Assembly: GCA_905181865.1 (NCBI GenBank)
Contig: CAJIZG010000003.1
Coordinates: 1,095,408 to 1,159,407 of the forward strand
Length of the DNA: 64,000 bases
Reading direction: 5' to 3'
From: Urechidicola croceus
Lineage (GTDB): Bacteria; Bacteroidota; Bacteroidia; Flavobacteriales; Flavobacteriaceae
The position numbers and the translations under genes are program-made. The notes under the pieces are model-generated. The model was given only the letters and a program-made list of their open reading frames with translations, did no database searches and was not told the origin of the DNA. Every line of letters starts with the position of its first letter. Positions within the stretch are counted from its first letter, which is position 1. Positions 43,303-51,700 of the stretch are shown in pieces.

Positions 43303-45624
43303 ATGAAAAATAAAATAACACTGTTCGCACTTGCACTTACATTACTAATAGGATGTACAACAGAAGAGAAAAAGATCAATGTTACAACTTCTAATGATAT
43401 TTCTTTAGTTGATTACGTTAACCCATTAATGGGAACAGATTCTAAACACAGTTTATCAAATGGAAATACGTATCCCGCAATTGCAACTCCTTGGGGTATG
43501 AATTTCTGGACACCTATGACCTCGAAAATGGGAGACGGATGGACCTATAAATATAATGAAAATAAAATTAGAGGAATAAAACAAACACATCAACCAAGCC
43601 CTTGGATCAATGATTATGCAGCATTTTCTTTGATGCCTGTTACCGGAGAATTGAAATATAAAGAAGATGAGCGCGAATCTTGGTTTTCTCATAAAGCAGA
43701 AACGGTAAAACCGCATCATTACAAAGTATATTTAGCTGATTATGATGTTACAGCTGAAGTCACTCCTACAGAGCGTGCAGCACATTTTAAATTTACTTTT
43801 CCTGAATCTGAATCATCTTATATTTTAGTAGATGGTTTTTTTAAAGGCTCTATGGTTAAAATTATCCCTGAAGAGCGAAAAATTATTGGGTATTGTAGAA
43901 ATAATAGTGGAGGAGTTCCAGATAATTTCCATAATTATTTTGTGGTTCAGTTTGATACCGATTTCGAACTTACCCATACGTGGGCTGACGACTGGGAGTT
44001 ACAAGAAAACTCAGTAAATAGTGAAGGAGAGCATGTTGGAGCAATCATTGGCTTCAGAACAAAAAAAGGAATGATAGTCCATGCCAAAGTAGCCTCATCA
44101 TTTATAAGCCATGAACAAGCACAATTGAATTTAGATAGAGAAATTGGATCTGATTCATTTGAAGAAACAAAAGAAAAAGCCAAAAATGAATGGGAAAAAG
44201 AATTGAGCAAAATAACCGTTGAAGATTCTAATACAGATAACATTGAAACGTTTTATTCGTGTTTGTACAGAGTATTGCTATTCCCTAGAAAGTTTTACGA
44301 GTTTGATAAAAATAATGAAGTAATTCATTACAGTCCTTACAATGGAAAAGTATTACCGGGTTATATGTTCACGGATAATGGCTTTTGGGATACGTTTAGA
44401 GCGGTTTACCCATTTTTTAACATGATGTACCCAGAACTAAATGGTACTATTATGAAAGGACTCGCTAATACCTATAGAGAATCTGGCTGGTTGCCAGAAT
44501 GGGCGAGCCCTGGACATAGAGATTGTATGGTCGGTTCTAATTCTGCTCCGATTATTGCTGATGCATTTCTAAAAGGTAATATAGATAAAGATGCAGAGTT
44601 ACTTTTTGAAGCCATTTTAAAAAATGCCACAGTTGAAGAAGGAAGGCCAGAAAGTTCGGTTGGCAGAGAAGGCTTAAACTACTATAACGAACTTGGATAT
44701 GTCCCTTATGATATTGGTATTAAAGAAAATACAGCAAGAACTTTAGAATATGCGTATGCAGATTTCACCATTGCAAAAATGGCTGAAAAACTGGGAAAAA
44801 CAGACCTTGCCAATACATATTATAAGCAATCCTTAAATTACAAAAATGTATTTGATCCTTCAACAAATTTGATGAGAGGTAAAAATGAAAATGGCAAATT
44901 CCAAACTCCATTTAATCCATTAAAATGGGGAGATGCATTTACAGAAGGAAACAGTTTGCATTACACATGGTCAGTTTTTCATGATGTACAAGGTCTTATT
45001 GATTTAATGGGTGGGAACGAAGCCTTTATTGGGCAACTAGACAATGTATTTACGATGCCTCCAGATTTTGACGATTCGTACTACGGGTTTACCATTCATG
45101 AAATCAGAGAAATGCAAATTGCAAATATGGGGAATTACGCACATGGAAATCAGCCGATACAACACATGATATATTTGTATAATTACGCCAATGTGCCTTA
45201 CAAAGCACAAAAAAAAATTAGAAAAGTATTAACAAATCTATATTCTGCTACTCCAGATGGATATTGTGGTGATGAAGACAATGGACAAACTTCTGCTTGG
45301 TATGTATTTAGCGCTTTAGGATTCTACCCTGTAACACCTGGGGCGGATGAATACGTAATTGGTAGTCCATTATTTGATAAGGCAACGCTACGTTTAGAAA
45401 ATGGAAACACCTTTACCATCGATTCAAAAAACAACTCAAAAACTAATTTCTATATCCAGTCCACTAAACTGAATAATGCCAATTATTCGAACAACTTTAT
45501 CAAATATGACGATATTCAAAATGGAGGAAGCTTTGAATTTGACTTAAATGATAGTCCGAATAAAAACTGGGGAAGTCTTCCAGAAAACGTTCCTTACTCT
45601 TTAAGCTTAAATAAAGAACTATAA
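43303..45624 (+). CDS. GH92 family alpha-mannosidase
   Basis: A 773-residue lipoprotein (LLIGC, Cys18) of glycoside hydrolase family 92, Ca2+-dependent exo-alpha-mannosidases. Hallmarks are DYVNPLMGTDSKHSLSNGNT at the N-terminus, FWDTFRAVYPFFNMMYPE, and the C-terminal GDEDNGQTSAWYVFSALGFY with D657, E658 and D659 in the catalytic and calcium region. The ATG at 43303 is chosen; a GTG at 43279 in frame would add eight residues before the signal. It overlaps the next sulfatase by one base (TAATG). Mannose-specificity is the family norm, so a mannose-containing glycan is implied. Confidence 0.93.
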   Translation: MKNKITLFALALTLLIGCTTEEKKINVTTSNDISLVDYVNPLMGTDSKHSLSNGNTYPAIATPWGMNFWTPMTSKMGDGWTYKYNENKIRGIKQTHQPSPWINDYAAFSLMPVTGELKYKEDERESWFSHKAETVKPHHYKVYLADYDVTAEVTPTERAAHFKFTFPESESSYILVDGFFKGSMVKIIPEERKIIGYCRNNSGGVPDNFHNYFVVQFDTDFELTHTWADDWELQENSVNSEGEHVGAIIGFRTKKGMIVHAKVASSFISHEQAQLNLDREIGSDSFEETKEKAKNEWEKELSKITVEDSNTDNIETFYSCLYRVLLFPRKFYEFDKNNEVIHYSPYNGKVLPGYMFTDNGFWDTFRAVYPFFNMMYPELNGTIMKGLANTYRESGWLPEWASPGHRDCMVGSNSAPIIADAFLKGNIDKDAELLFEAILKNATVEEGRPESSVGREGLNYYNELGYVPYDIGIKENTARTLEYAYADFTIAKMAEKLGKTDLANTYYKQSLNYKNVFDPSTNLMRGKNENGKFQTPFNPLKWGDAFTEGNSLHYTWSVFHDVQGLIDLMGGNEAFIGQLDNVFTMPPDFDDSYYGFTIHEIREMQIANMGNYAHGNQPIQHMIYLYNYANVPYKAQKKIRKVLTNLYSATPDGYCGDEDNGQTSAWYVFSALGFYPVTPGADEYVIGSPLFDKATLRLENGNTFTIDSKNNSKTNFYIQSTKLNNANYSNNFIKYDDIQNGGSFEFDLNDSPNKNWGSLPENVPYSLSLNKEL

Positions 45625-47393
45625 TGATAAAAAACAGGTTTCCATTCGTAATAACTTTCCTATTTCTAGTTTTAGGTAATTGTTATGCTCAAAAAAATGA
45701 ACGTCCAAATGTTATCATCGTAATTACCGATGACCAAGGTTATGGAGATCTCGGAATTACGGGAAATCCACATGTAAAAACACCTGTAATTGATGCTTTT
45801 GGAAACGCTAGTATCCGATTTAACAATTTTTATGTTTCACCCGTGTGTGCTCCAACTCGATCTAGTTTAATGACAGGCCGCTATTCTTTACGAACAGGAA
45901 TGAGAGATACCTACAACGGTGGCGCTACAATGGCTTCTAATGAAGTTACGATTGCAGAAATGCTCAAACAAGCCGATTACAAAACAGGGGTATTTGGTAA
46001 ATGGCATTTGGGAGACAACTATCCATCTAGACCCAATGATCAAGGGTTTGATGAATCCTTAATTCACCTTGCGGGTGGGATGGGACAAGTAGGAGACTTT
46101 ACTACATATTTCCAAGGAGATAGAAGTTATTTTGATCCAGTTCTGTGGCACAATAATCAAAAAGAATCCTATGTAGGGTATTGTTCCGATATCTTTACAG
46201 ATAATGCTATTAACTTTATAGAAGAGAATAAGGACACCCCTTTCTTTTGCTATTTATCATTCAATGCTCCCCATACGCCTCTGCAAGTTCCAGATTCATA
46301 TTATCAGATGTATAAAGATATTGATCCTTCAAAAGGTTTTGAAAATGATGACAGACCCTTTTTAGAAATGAGTACGAAAGACAAAGAAGATGCTCGTAAG
46401 GTCTATGCAATGGTTTCTAATATTGATGATAATTTAGGGAAACTATTTCAAAAACTGAAAGATTTAAAAATTGAGAAAAATACGTTGGTTATTTTCATGA
46501 CCGATAACGGCCCACAACAAACTAGATATATAGCGGGAATGCGAGGACGAAAAGGCAGTGTTTTTCAAGGTGGGGTCCGAGTTCCATTTTATTTAAAATA
46601 TCCAAAACTCACAAAAAAGGATAAGGATATTGAAACACTTGCTGCTCATTTAGATATTTTACCTACACTCGCTCAACTATGTGATGTTCCGCTCCCAAAA
46701 GATAGAATAATTGATGGCAAGAGTTTAGTCCCGCTTCTTAAAGGTGAAAAAGTAAGTTGGGAGGATAGATCTATGTTCTTCTATTGGACAAGACGTTACC
46801 CAGAATTGTACAATAATATCGCCTTTCAAAAAGGTGGTTATAAACTGGTTGGAATGACCGATTATGATGCTGAAATTGAAGATTTTGAATTTTTTAACCT
46901 TCGCAAAGATCCCTATGAACAAAACAATATTGTAACAAAAAAAAGAAAAAAAGCACTTGAATTAAAAGACGAATTTGACAAAACTTATAAAGAATTAATC
47001 ACTTCTGAGAACCTCATCAATCCTCAAAAAATCATTGTTGGGAGTGAACATGAAAACCCCATAACATTGAACAGAAATGACGCTGGAGGTGAACGCGGTA
47101 TATGGGCAAAAGAAGAAGTTTTTGGAAAATGGGATGTGCGTATTCTTTCTGGAATTTATAATGTTAAATTCAAATTTATAAAACCTATAGAAAAAGGCGG
47201 AAGAATGTATTTGGAAACAAAGGGTATCATCAATCAAAAAAAGAATAATGAAGATACTATCGACATTCTAGAAATGAAAAATATTTCACTTTCAGCAATG
47301 GACTGTGATCTCATTCCTTTTTATATGATTAAAGGAAAGAAAATATTTCCGTTTTGGATTGAACTAGAAAAAATACGAGAAAATGTCAAATAA
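45624..47393 (+). CDS. Sulfatase (S1 family, arylsulfatase-like)
   Basis: A 589-residue secreted sulfatase with signal peptide ending near CYAQ. The metal site is NVIIVITDDQGYGDLG, the formylglycine site is C75 in SPVCAPTRSSLMTGRY, and GVFGKWHLGD and FMTDNGPQ complete the active site. The C-terminal 120 residues (after about 465) form an extra beta-rich part not needed for catalysis. It is translationally coupled to GH92 and overlaps the Gfo/Idh gene downstream by 11 bases, so all three are co-expressed. Confidence 0.92.
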   Translation: MIKNRFPFVITFLFLVLGNCYAQKNERPNVIIVITDDQGYGDLGITGNPHVKTPVIDAFGNASIRFNNFYVSPVCAPTRSSLMTGRYSLRTGMRDTYNGGATMASNEVTIAEMLKQADYKTGVFGKWHLGDNYPSRPNDQGFDESLIHLAGGMGQVGDFTTYFQGDRSYFDPVLWHNNQKESYVGYCSDIFTDNAINFIEENKDTPFFCYLSFNAPHTPLQVPDSYYQMYKDIDPSKGFENDDRPFLEMSTKDKEDARKVYAMVSNIDDNLGKLFQKLKDLKIEKNTLVIFMTDNGPQQTRYIAGMRGRKGSVFQGGVRVPFYLKYPKLTKKDKDIETLAAHLDILPTLAQLCDVPLPKDRIIDGKSLVPLLKGEKVSWEDRSMFFYWTRRYPELYNNIAFQKGGYKLVGMTDYDAEIEDFEFFNLRKDPYEQNNIVTKKRKKALELKDEFDKTYKELITSENLINPQKIIVGSEHENPITLNRNDAGGERGIWAKEEVFGKWDVRILSGIYNVKFKFIKPIEKGGRMYLETKGIINQKKNNEDTIDILEMKNISLSAMDCDLIPFYMIKGKKIFPFWIELEKIRENVK

Positions 47394-48372
47394 GAACACA
47401 CAAGAAATTCGTTGGGGTATCCTTGGATGCGGCGATGTGACTGAAGTTAAAAGCGGACCGGCATATAGTCAAACAGCAGGGTTTAAAATCCAAGCCGTGA
47501 TGAGACGGAATTTGGAAAAAGTTAAAGATTACGCAAAAAGACACGGTATCGAAAAATACTACACCAATGCAGATGAACTGATCAATGACCCAGAAGTCGA
47601 TGCCGTCTATATTGCAACGCCACCAGATAGTCACATGTTATACGCCCTTAAAGTTGCAGCGGCGGGAAAACCATGTTGTGTTGAAAAACCTTTGGCAAAT
47701 TCATATGAAGACAGTCAGAGAATAACGACCGCTTTCAGCGAAAAAAATCTACCCTTATTTGTAGCCTATTATAGGCGTACCCTTCCTCGATTTGAACAAG
47801 TAAATAAATGGTTGAAAGATGGTGAAATTGGTGAAACACGACATATTGATTGGCACTTTAGCAAGCCTCCTAATGATATTGATTTAAGTGAAGCACCAAA
47901 TTGGCGAACAGATCCAACCATGGCTCCGGGTGGCTATTTTGACGATTTAGCAAGCCATGGACTCGATTTATTTATTCATTATTTAGGTAATATTAAAGAG
48001 GTTTCTGGCATCCAGGTGAATCAACAAGGTTTGTATAAAGTGAGTGATGCATTTACGGCAAACTGGCTTCATGAAAATGGAGTAACGGGAACTGCAAATT
48101 TGAATTTTGGATGCGCTTATCGGGAAGACAATGTGAAAATATTTGGAAGTAAAGGCACAATTGAATTCTCCGTTTTTGAAGAGAATCCAATCGTATTGAA
48201 ATACGGAGAAGAGCGAGAAGTATTGGAAATAAAGCACCCTAAGCATATTCAAAAGTATCATGTAGAAAATATGAAAAAGGAATTATTTCAAGAAGGTTAC
48301 GTACATCCATCAAATGGGGCCACTGCGACCCATACAACTTGGGTGATGGATAAAATATTGGGTAATATCTAG
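47383..48372 (+). CDS. Cytoplasmic Gfo/Idh/MocA oxidoreductase
   Basis: A 329-residue oxidoreductase without a signal peptide. The nucleotide-binding motif is IRWGILGCGDV (about residues 9-19) and the EKP motif is CCVEKPLANSYEDSQR, then YYRRTLPRFEQVNKWL. NPPNDIDLSEAPNWR-like and GGYFDDLASHGLDLFIHYLG fit the family C-terminal domain. It overlaps the sulfatase gene and is the last gene of the cluster. In contrast to the two Tat-exported relatives it works in the cytoplasm on an imported sugar or uronate. The reaction is unknown. Confidence 0.88.
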   Translation: MSNKNTQEIRWGILGCGDVTEVKSGPAYSQTAGFKIQAVMRRNLEKVKDYAKRHGIEKYYTNADELINDPEVDAVYIATPPDSHMLYALKVAAAGKPCCVEKPLANSYEDSQRITTAFSEKNLPLFVAYYRRTLPRFEQVNKWLKDGEIGETRHIDWHFSKPPNDIDLSEAPNWRTDPTMAPGGYFDDLASHGLDLFIHYLGNIKEVSGIQVNQQGLYKVSDAFTANWLHENGVTGTANLNFGCAYREDNVKIFGSKGTIEFSVFEENPIVLKYGEEREVLEIKHPKHIQKYHVENMKKELFQEGYVHPSNGATATHTTWVMDKILGNI

Positions 48373-48400
48373 GTTGAATATGGCAATTAGGAGTCGTTCA

Positions 48401-48483
48401 GATCGAAGTATGATGAGGATTCTCATCCCGAAATTTGTATGAGCAATCGTATGCGATTTCTGCTATCGTCGAAATGACAAACC
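48401..48483. repeat. Intergenic palindromic repeat-like element
   Basis: Two short hairpins, GATGAG/CTCATC (48412-48427) and AATCG/CGATT (48445-48458), lie between TCGAAGTATGATG and GTCGAAATGACAAA. The sequence resembles interspersed repeats with GTCATTTCGAC ends that I associate with Flavobacteriaceae genomes. Only one copy is present in this window, so the call rests on memory and structure. Confidence 0.4.
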
Positions 48484-48531
48484 AATTTTTTTGACTCAAT
48501 AATTTGAATTCAACTTTAAATTATAAAAGAA

Positions 48532-49251
48532 TTATAATTTTTTAAACCATATATTCTTGAACTGCACTAGCATTGGTTTTCCAGAGTGTAATTGTAATGC
48601 TAAGAGACCTGATACATCTTTATTTTTCAGGTCATTGTCAATTACTTTAGCAACCAGCACCCCATTAACATACAGCGTTAATTTGTCACCTTTACAAATC
48701 AGTATATAATCGTGCCAATCCCCTAATTCAAAATGTGGATCTTTAAGAGTTTTCTTTAAATTGGTTGTACATCTATTTCCATCTTCATCGAATACAGTTT
48801 TCTTTCCTCTGTGCGCTAGCGTATGGCGCCCAAACTCATCATAAAGTCTAACTAACCAATCGGTTTTGGTATTGTTGTCAACCTGATAGCCCTTGCAATC
48901 ATCACCCTCATAATGTTCACTTCTAAATTGAAACCCACCATTAACATTGTGTTCACTTACCAATCTATGCGTGAGTCTTAACTCAAAATCTTCCATGACT
49001 CCATATTCACTAAACAAGTATTGATTATCTTTACAGGGTTTTTCACTTGTGATTTCTGCCGTAATCGCTCCATCCTTTACTGTCCACCAATCCATATTCG
49101 CAGCTTTCCACCCTTTTAAAGTACGCCCATCAAAAAGAGCCATAAAACCTTTCGGGAGAATATTTGCATTTGATGTTTGCGCCAAACAACACTCAGTAAT
49201 TAATACGCTAACTAAGACAAAGAAGGTTCCTTTAAGTTTCATACATGTCAT
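48532..49251 (-). CDS. Single-domain DUF1080 (3-keto-glycoside hydrolase-like) protein
   Basis: A 239-residue secreted protein with one DUF1080 domain (about 35-238). It opens with FMALFDGRTLKGWKAANMDW, has NVNGGFQFRSEHY and GYQVDNN in the middle, and ends in FKNIWFKKL. The preferred start is the ATG at codon 4 (MKLKGTFFVLVSVLIT). The signal peptide ends near CLAQ. It stands alone on the minus strand beside the GH92 and sulfatase cluster. It may cleave or bind oxidised glycosides, as proposed for this family. Confidence 0.83.
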   Translation of the reverse strand: MTCMKLKGTFFVLVSVLITECCLAQTSNANILPKGFMALFDGRTLKGWKAANMDWWTVKDGAITAEITSEKPCKDNQYLFSEYGVMEDFELRLTHRLVSEHNVNGGFQFRSEHYEGDDCKGYQVDNNTKTDWLVRLYDEFGRHTLAHRGKKTVFDEDGNRCTTNLKKTLKDPHFELGDWHDYILICKGDKLTLYVNGVLVAKVIDNDLKNKDVSGLLALQLHSGKPMLVQFKNIWFKKL

Positions 49252-49482
49252 TTTTTTAAGATAATAATAAGAAACTTTAAATTAGGGAATTTCGTAACAT
49301 AATTTTTTTATTTGACAAATTATTTTAAAACTATTCCTATAGTTTCATAAATAAGTAGCTTCTATATCCTAAATAAAAATATAACCTTTAGTAGAGCGTA
49401 TCATTTCTATCAAGAAAGTTTACTTTATATTTCGGCAAACTCCAAAACTTAATTATTTTTAAAGTTCCAAATTATTAAAATC

Positions 49483-50622
49483 ATGAATATTGTTATTGCA
49501 CCAGACTCGTTTAAAGAATGCTTATCCGCATCTGAGGTTGCGAAGCATATTTCAAAAGGAATTTTAAAGATACTACCAGACGCAACTTTAACCGCCATTC
49601 CTATTTCTGATGGAGGAGAGGGATTATTGGAAAGTTTGGTTGTGCCGCTTCAAGGAACGTTTCATTCTGTAATAGTAAGCGATCCTCTGCAAAGGCCTAT
49701 CAACGCAAATTATGGGATTTTATCAGATGGCACTACGGCCGTGATAGAAATGGCGAAAGCCTCTGGCTTGGAATTACTTCAAGAAAACGAAAAAAATCCG
49801 CTTATTACCTCAACCTATGGAACAGGTGAGTTGATCAAAGATGCCTTAGACAAAGGTTGTAGCAAGTTTATTATCGGAATAGGAGGGAGTGCAACCAATG
49901 ATGCAGGAACTGGAATGTTACAAGCGCTAGGTGCAAAATTTTTGAATTTAAAAGGACAACAACTAACACAAGGCGGTGGTTCTTTAAATCAATTAAGTAC
50001 TATAGACCTTTCAGAATTTGACAAAAGACTAGAAAGCTGTGAAGTAATTGTAGCGTGTGATGTATCGAACTTTTTAACTGGACCAAACGGAGCATCTCAT
50101 GTTTACGGTGCTCAAAAAGGGGGAAGTCTAGAAGATTTAGAATTCCTAGACAATAATTTAAAAAAACTCTCGACGGTTATATCAACTATGCTTCACAAAG
50201 ATATTGATACCATTCCAGGTGCTGGTGCAGCAGGAGGTATGGGTGCCGGCTTACTGGCTTTTTTAAATGCTAAACTCGTAAACGGTATTGCACTAATTTT
50301 AGAAACGCTCCAAATAGAGCAGTACATAAAAGAAGCGGATTTAGTAATTACAGGTGAAGGAAAAATTGACAAACAGACCTTACATGGAAAAACTATTATA
50401 GGGATTGCACAATTATCTAAAAAACACAATGTTCCTGTTATTGTGCTTACAGGAAAAATAGGTAAAGGCATTGAACCCATCTATAAGCAAGGAGTCACTG
50501 CCATTCATTCCATTTTAAATGAACCTATGGATTTACCTGCTGCCTTGAAAAATGCTGCTGTTCTCATTGAAAGTTGTACGGAAAATGTGATGAGAACTAT
50601 GCTTAGTTTTCGTAGTAAATAA
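49483..50622 (+). CDS. Glycerate kinase (GlxK/GarK type)
   Basis: A 379-residue kinase of the type I glycerate kinase family, which phosphorylates D-glycerate in the cytoplasm. It shows MNIVIAPDSFKECLSASEVA at the N-terminus, PISDGGEGLLESL, IGGSATNDAGTGMLQALGAK, VACDVSNFLTGPNGAS and GAGAAGGMGAGLLAFLNA, all hallmarks. Glycerate arises in glucarate, galactarate or glyoxylate degradation, which fits a sugar-acid locus, but its direct link to the uronate genes is unproven. It is preceded by a 231-bp gap without recognisable signals. Confidence 0.93.
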   Translation: MNIVIAPDSFKECLSASEVAKHISKGILKILPDATLTAIPISDGGEGLLESLVVPLQGTFHSVIVSDPLQRPINANYGILSDGTTAVIEMAKASGLELLQENEKNPLITSTYGTGELIKDALDKGCSKFIIGIGGSATNDAGTGMLQALGAKFLNLKGQQLTQGGGSLNQLSTIDLSEFDKRLESCEVIVACDVSNFLTGPNGASHVYGAQKGGSLEDLEFLDNNLKKLSTVISTMLHKDIDTIPGAGAAGGMGAGLLAFLNAKLVNGIALILETLQIEQYIKEADLVITGEGKIDKQTLHGKTIIGIAQLSKKHNVPVIVLTGKIGKGIEPIYKQGVTAIHSILNEPMDLPAALKNAAVLIESCTENVMRTMLSFRSK

Positions 50623-50864
50623 TAATTGACCCCTTCTAGGGTTAACGTGCATATGTATTGATTTCAGTATGAAAGAACTTGATAATAAACAGATAAATTG
50701 GGAATCAAAAGACATATTTAATATCCTTTACTGAAAAATATTTAAGAGAGATTTGGTGTTGACATCTCAATTTTTAAAGGAGTTCTATTCTCTATTTCTT
50801 CAACGATACTAAAAAATTTATTTAAATATCTGGAAAAATACGCTCTTTCAGTTATTTTTGTCTT

Positions 50865-51464
50865 ATGAAAAAAATTACGAATTATTTCCTGCAAGGTCTG
50901 CTATATATAGCACCCATTGGAATCACTGCATACATTCTTTATGTGATTTTCAATTTTACTGATAATCTATTGAATGATATCTTGAAAAAGTTCCTTAAAA
51001 CAGACATTCCTGGATTAGGACTTGTTCTTCTTTTCTTCTTTCTTGTATTGATTGGCATGATAGGCAGGAGCATACTCGCCCGACCGTTCAAAAATTTATT
51101 TAACCGTTTAATCGAAAAAACGCCCATATTAAAACTTATTTATTCAGCATTAAATGATCTCTTTTCAGCATTTGTAGGAAAAGAAAAAAAGTTTAATAAA
51201 CCGGTTATTGTATTGGTAAATCCGATATCCAATTTAGAAAAATTAGGTTTTCTGACCGAAGAAGATTTGAGCAAAATAGACGAGAGAGATAAAGTTGCTG
51301 TATATTTCCCTCATTCTTATAATTTTTCTGGAGAATTGTTTATTGTTCCTAAAGATCAAGTTAGATCTTTAAATATTAGTCCGGCAGTTGTCATGAAATT
51401 CATTGTATCTGGTGGAATTTCTGATATTTATAAAGAGCAAGAAATAGCTGATAATACTGATTAG
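50865..51464 (+). CDS. DUF502 membrane protein
   Basis: A 199-residue inner-membrane protein of the DUF502 family. Two hydrophobic segments (about residues 9-31 and 49-68) are followed by a soluble domain with NRLIEKTPILKLIYSALND, PVIVLVNPISNLEKLGFLTE and SGGISDI. Such proteins are widespread and uncharacterised. It stands alone between the glycerate kinase and the next operon; no link with sugar use is apparent. Confidence 0.9.
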   Translation: MKKITNYFLQGLLYIAPIGITAYILYVIFNFTDNLLNDILKKFLKTDIPGLGLVLLFFFLVLIGMIGRSILARPFKNLFNRLIEKTPILKLIYSALNDLFSAFVGKEKKFNKPVIVLVNPISNLEKLGFLTEEDLSKIDERDKVAVYFPHSYNFSGELFIVPKDQVRSLNISPAVVMKFIVSGGISDIYKEQEIADNTD

Positions 51465-51639
51465 GAAAAAATAAATATTCTATAATAACCAGTAAATATG
51501 AAAAAAGAAGGCAAGGGAAAAAATATTGTCAAGATAATTTTACCCAATTTACAGTAGTCGTCCGCTAGTGTTCAGTTCACTTAGAGTTTAAACGAAAAAA
51601 CACTTTAATAGCATGGACACAAATACTATTCTCTCCATT

Positions 51640-51674
51640 AAAAGAGCCCTAAAGTTTGTTACTCTAGGGCTCTT
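51640..51674 (-). terminator. Rho-independent terminator of the seven-gene operon
   Basis: On the minus strand the stem AAGAGCCCTA and TAGGGCTCTT (13-base loop) is followed by TTAA. It lies 27 bases past the stop of the gene at 51701. Confidence 0.75.
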
Positions 51675-51700
51675 CATTTCAATTGATTCTATTCATTGAT

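Noticed and set aside
50669..50734. Tiny ORF of 21 codons before the DUF502 gene (MKELDNKQINWESKDI...)
   Set aside because: Too short, no ribosome signal, no recognised family; expected by chance in AT-rich DNA.
50853..50860. TATTTTTG resembling a -7 element before the DUF502 gene
   Set aside because: It is only four bases before the start codon, so transcription would begin inside the gene.
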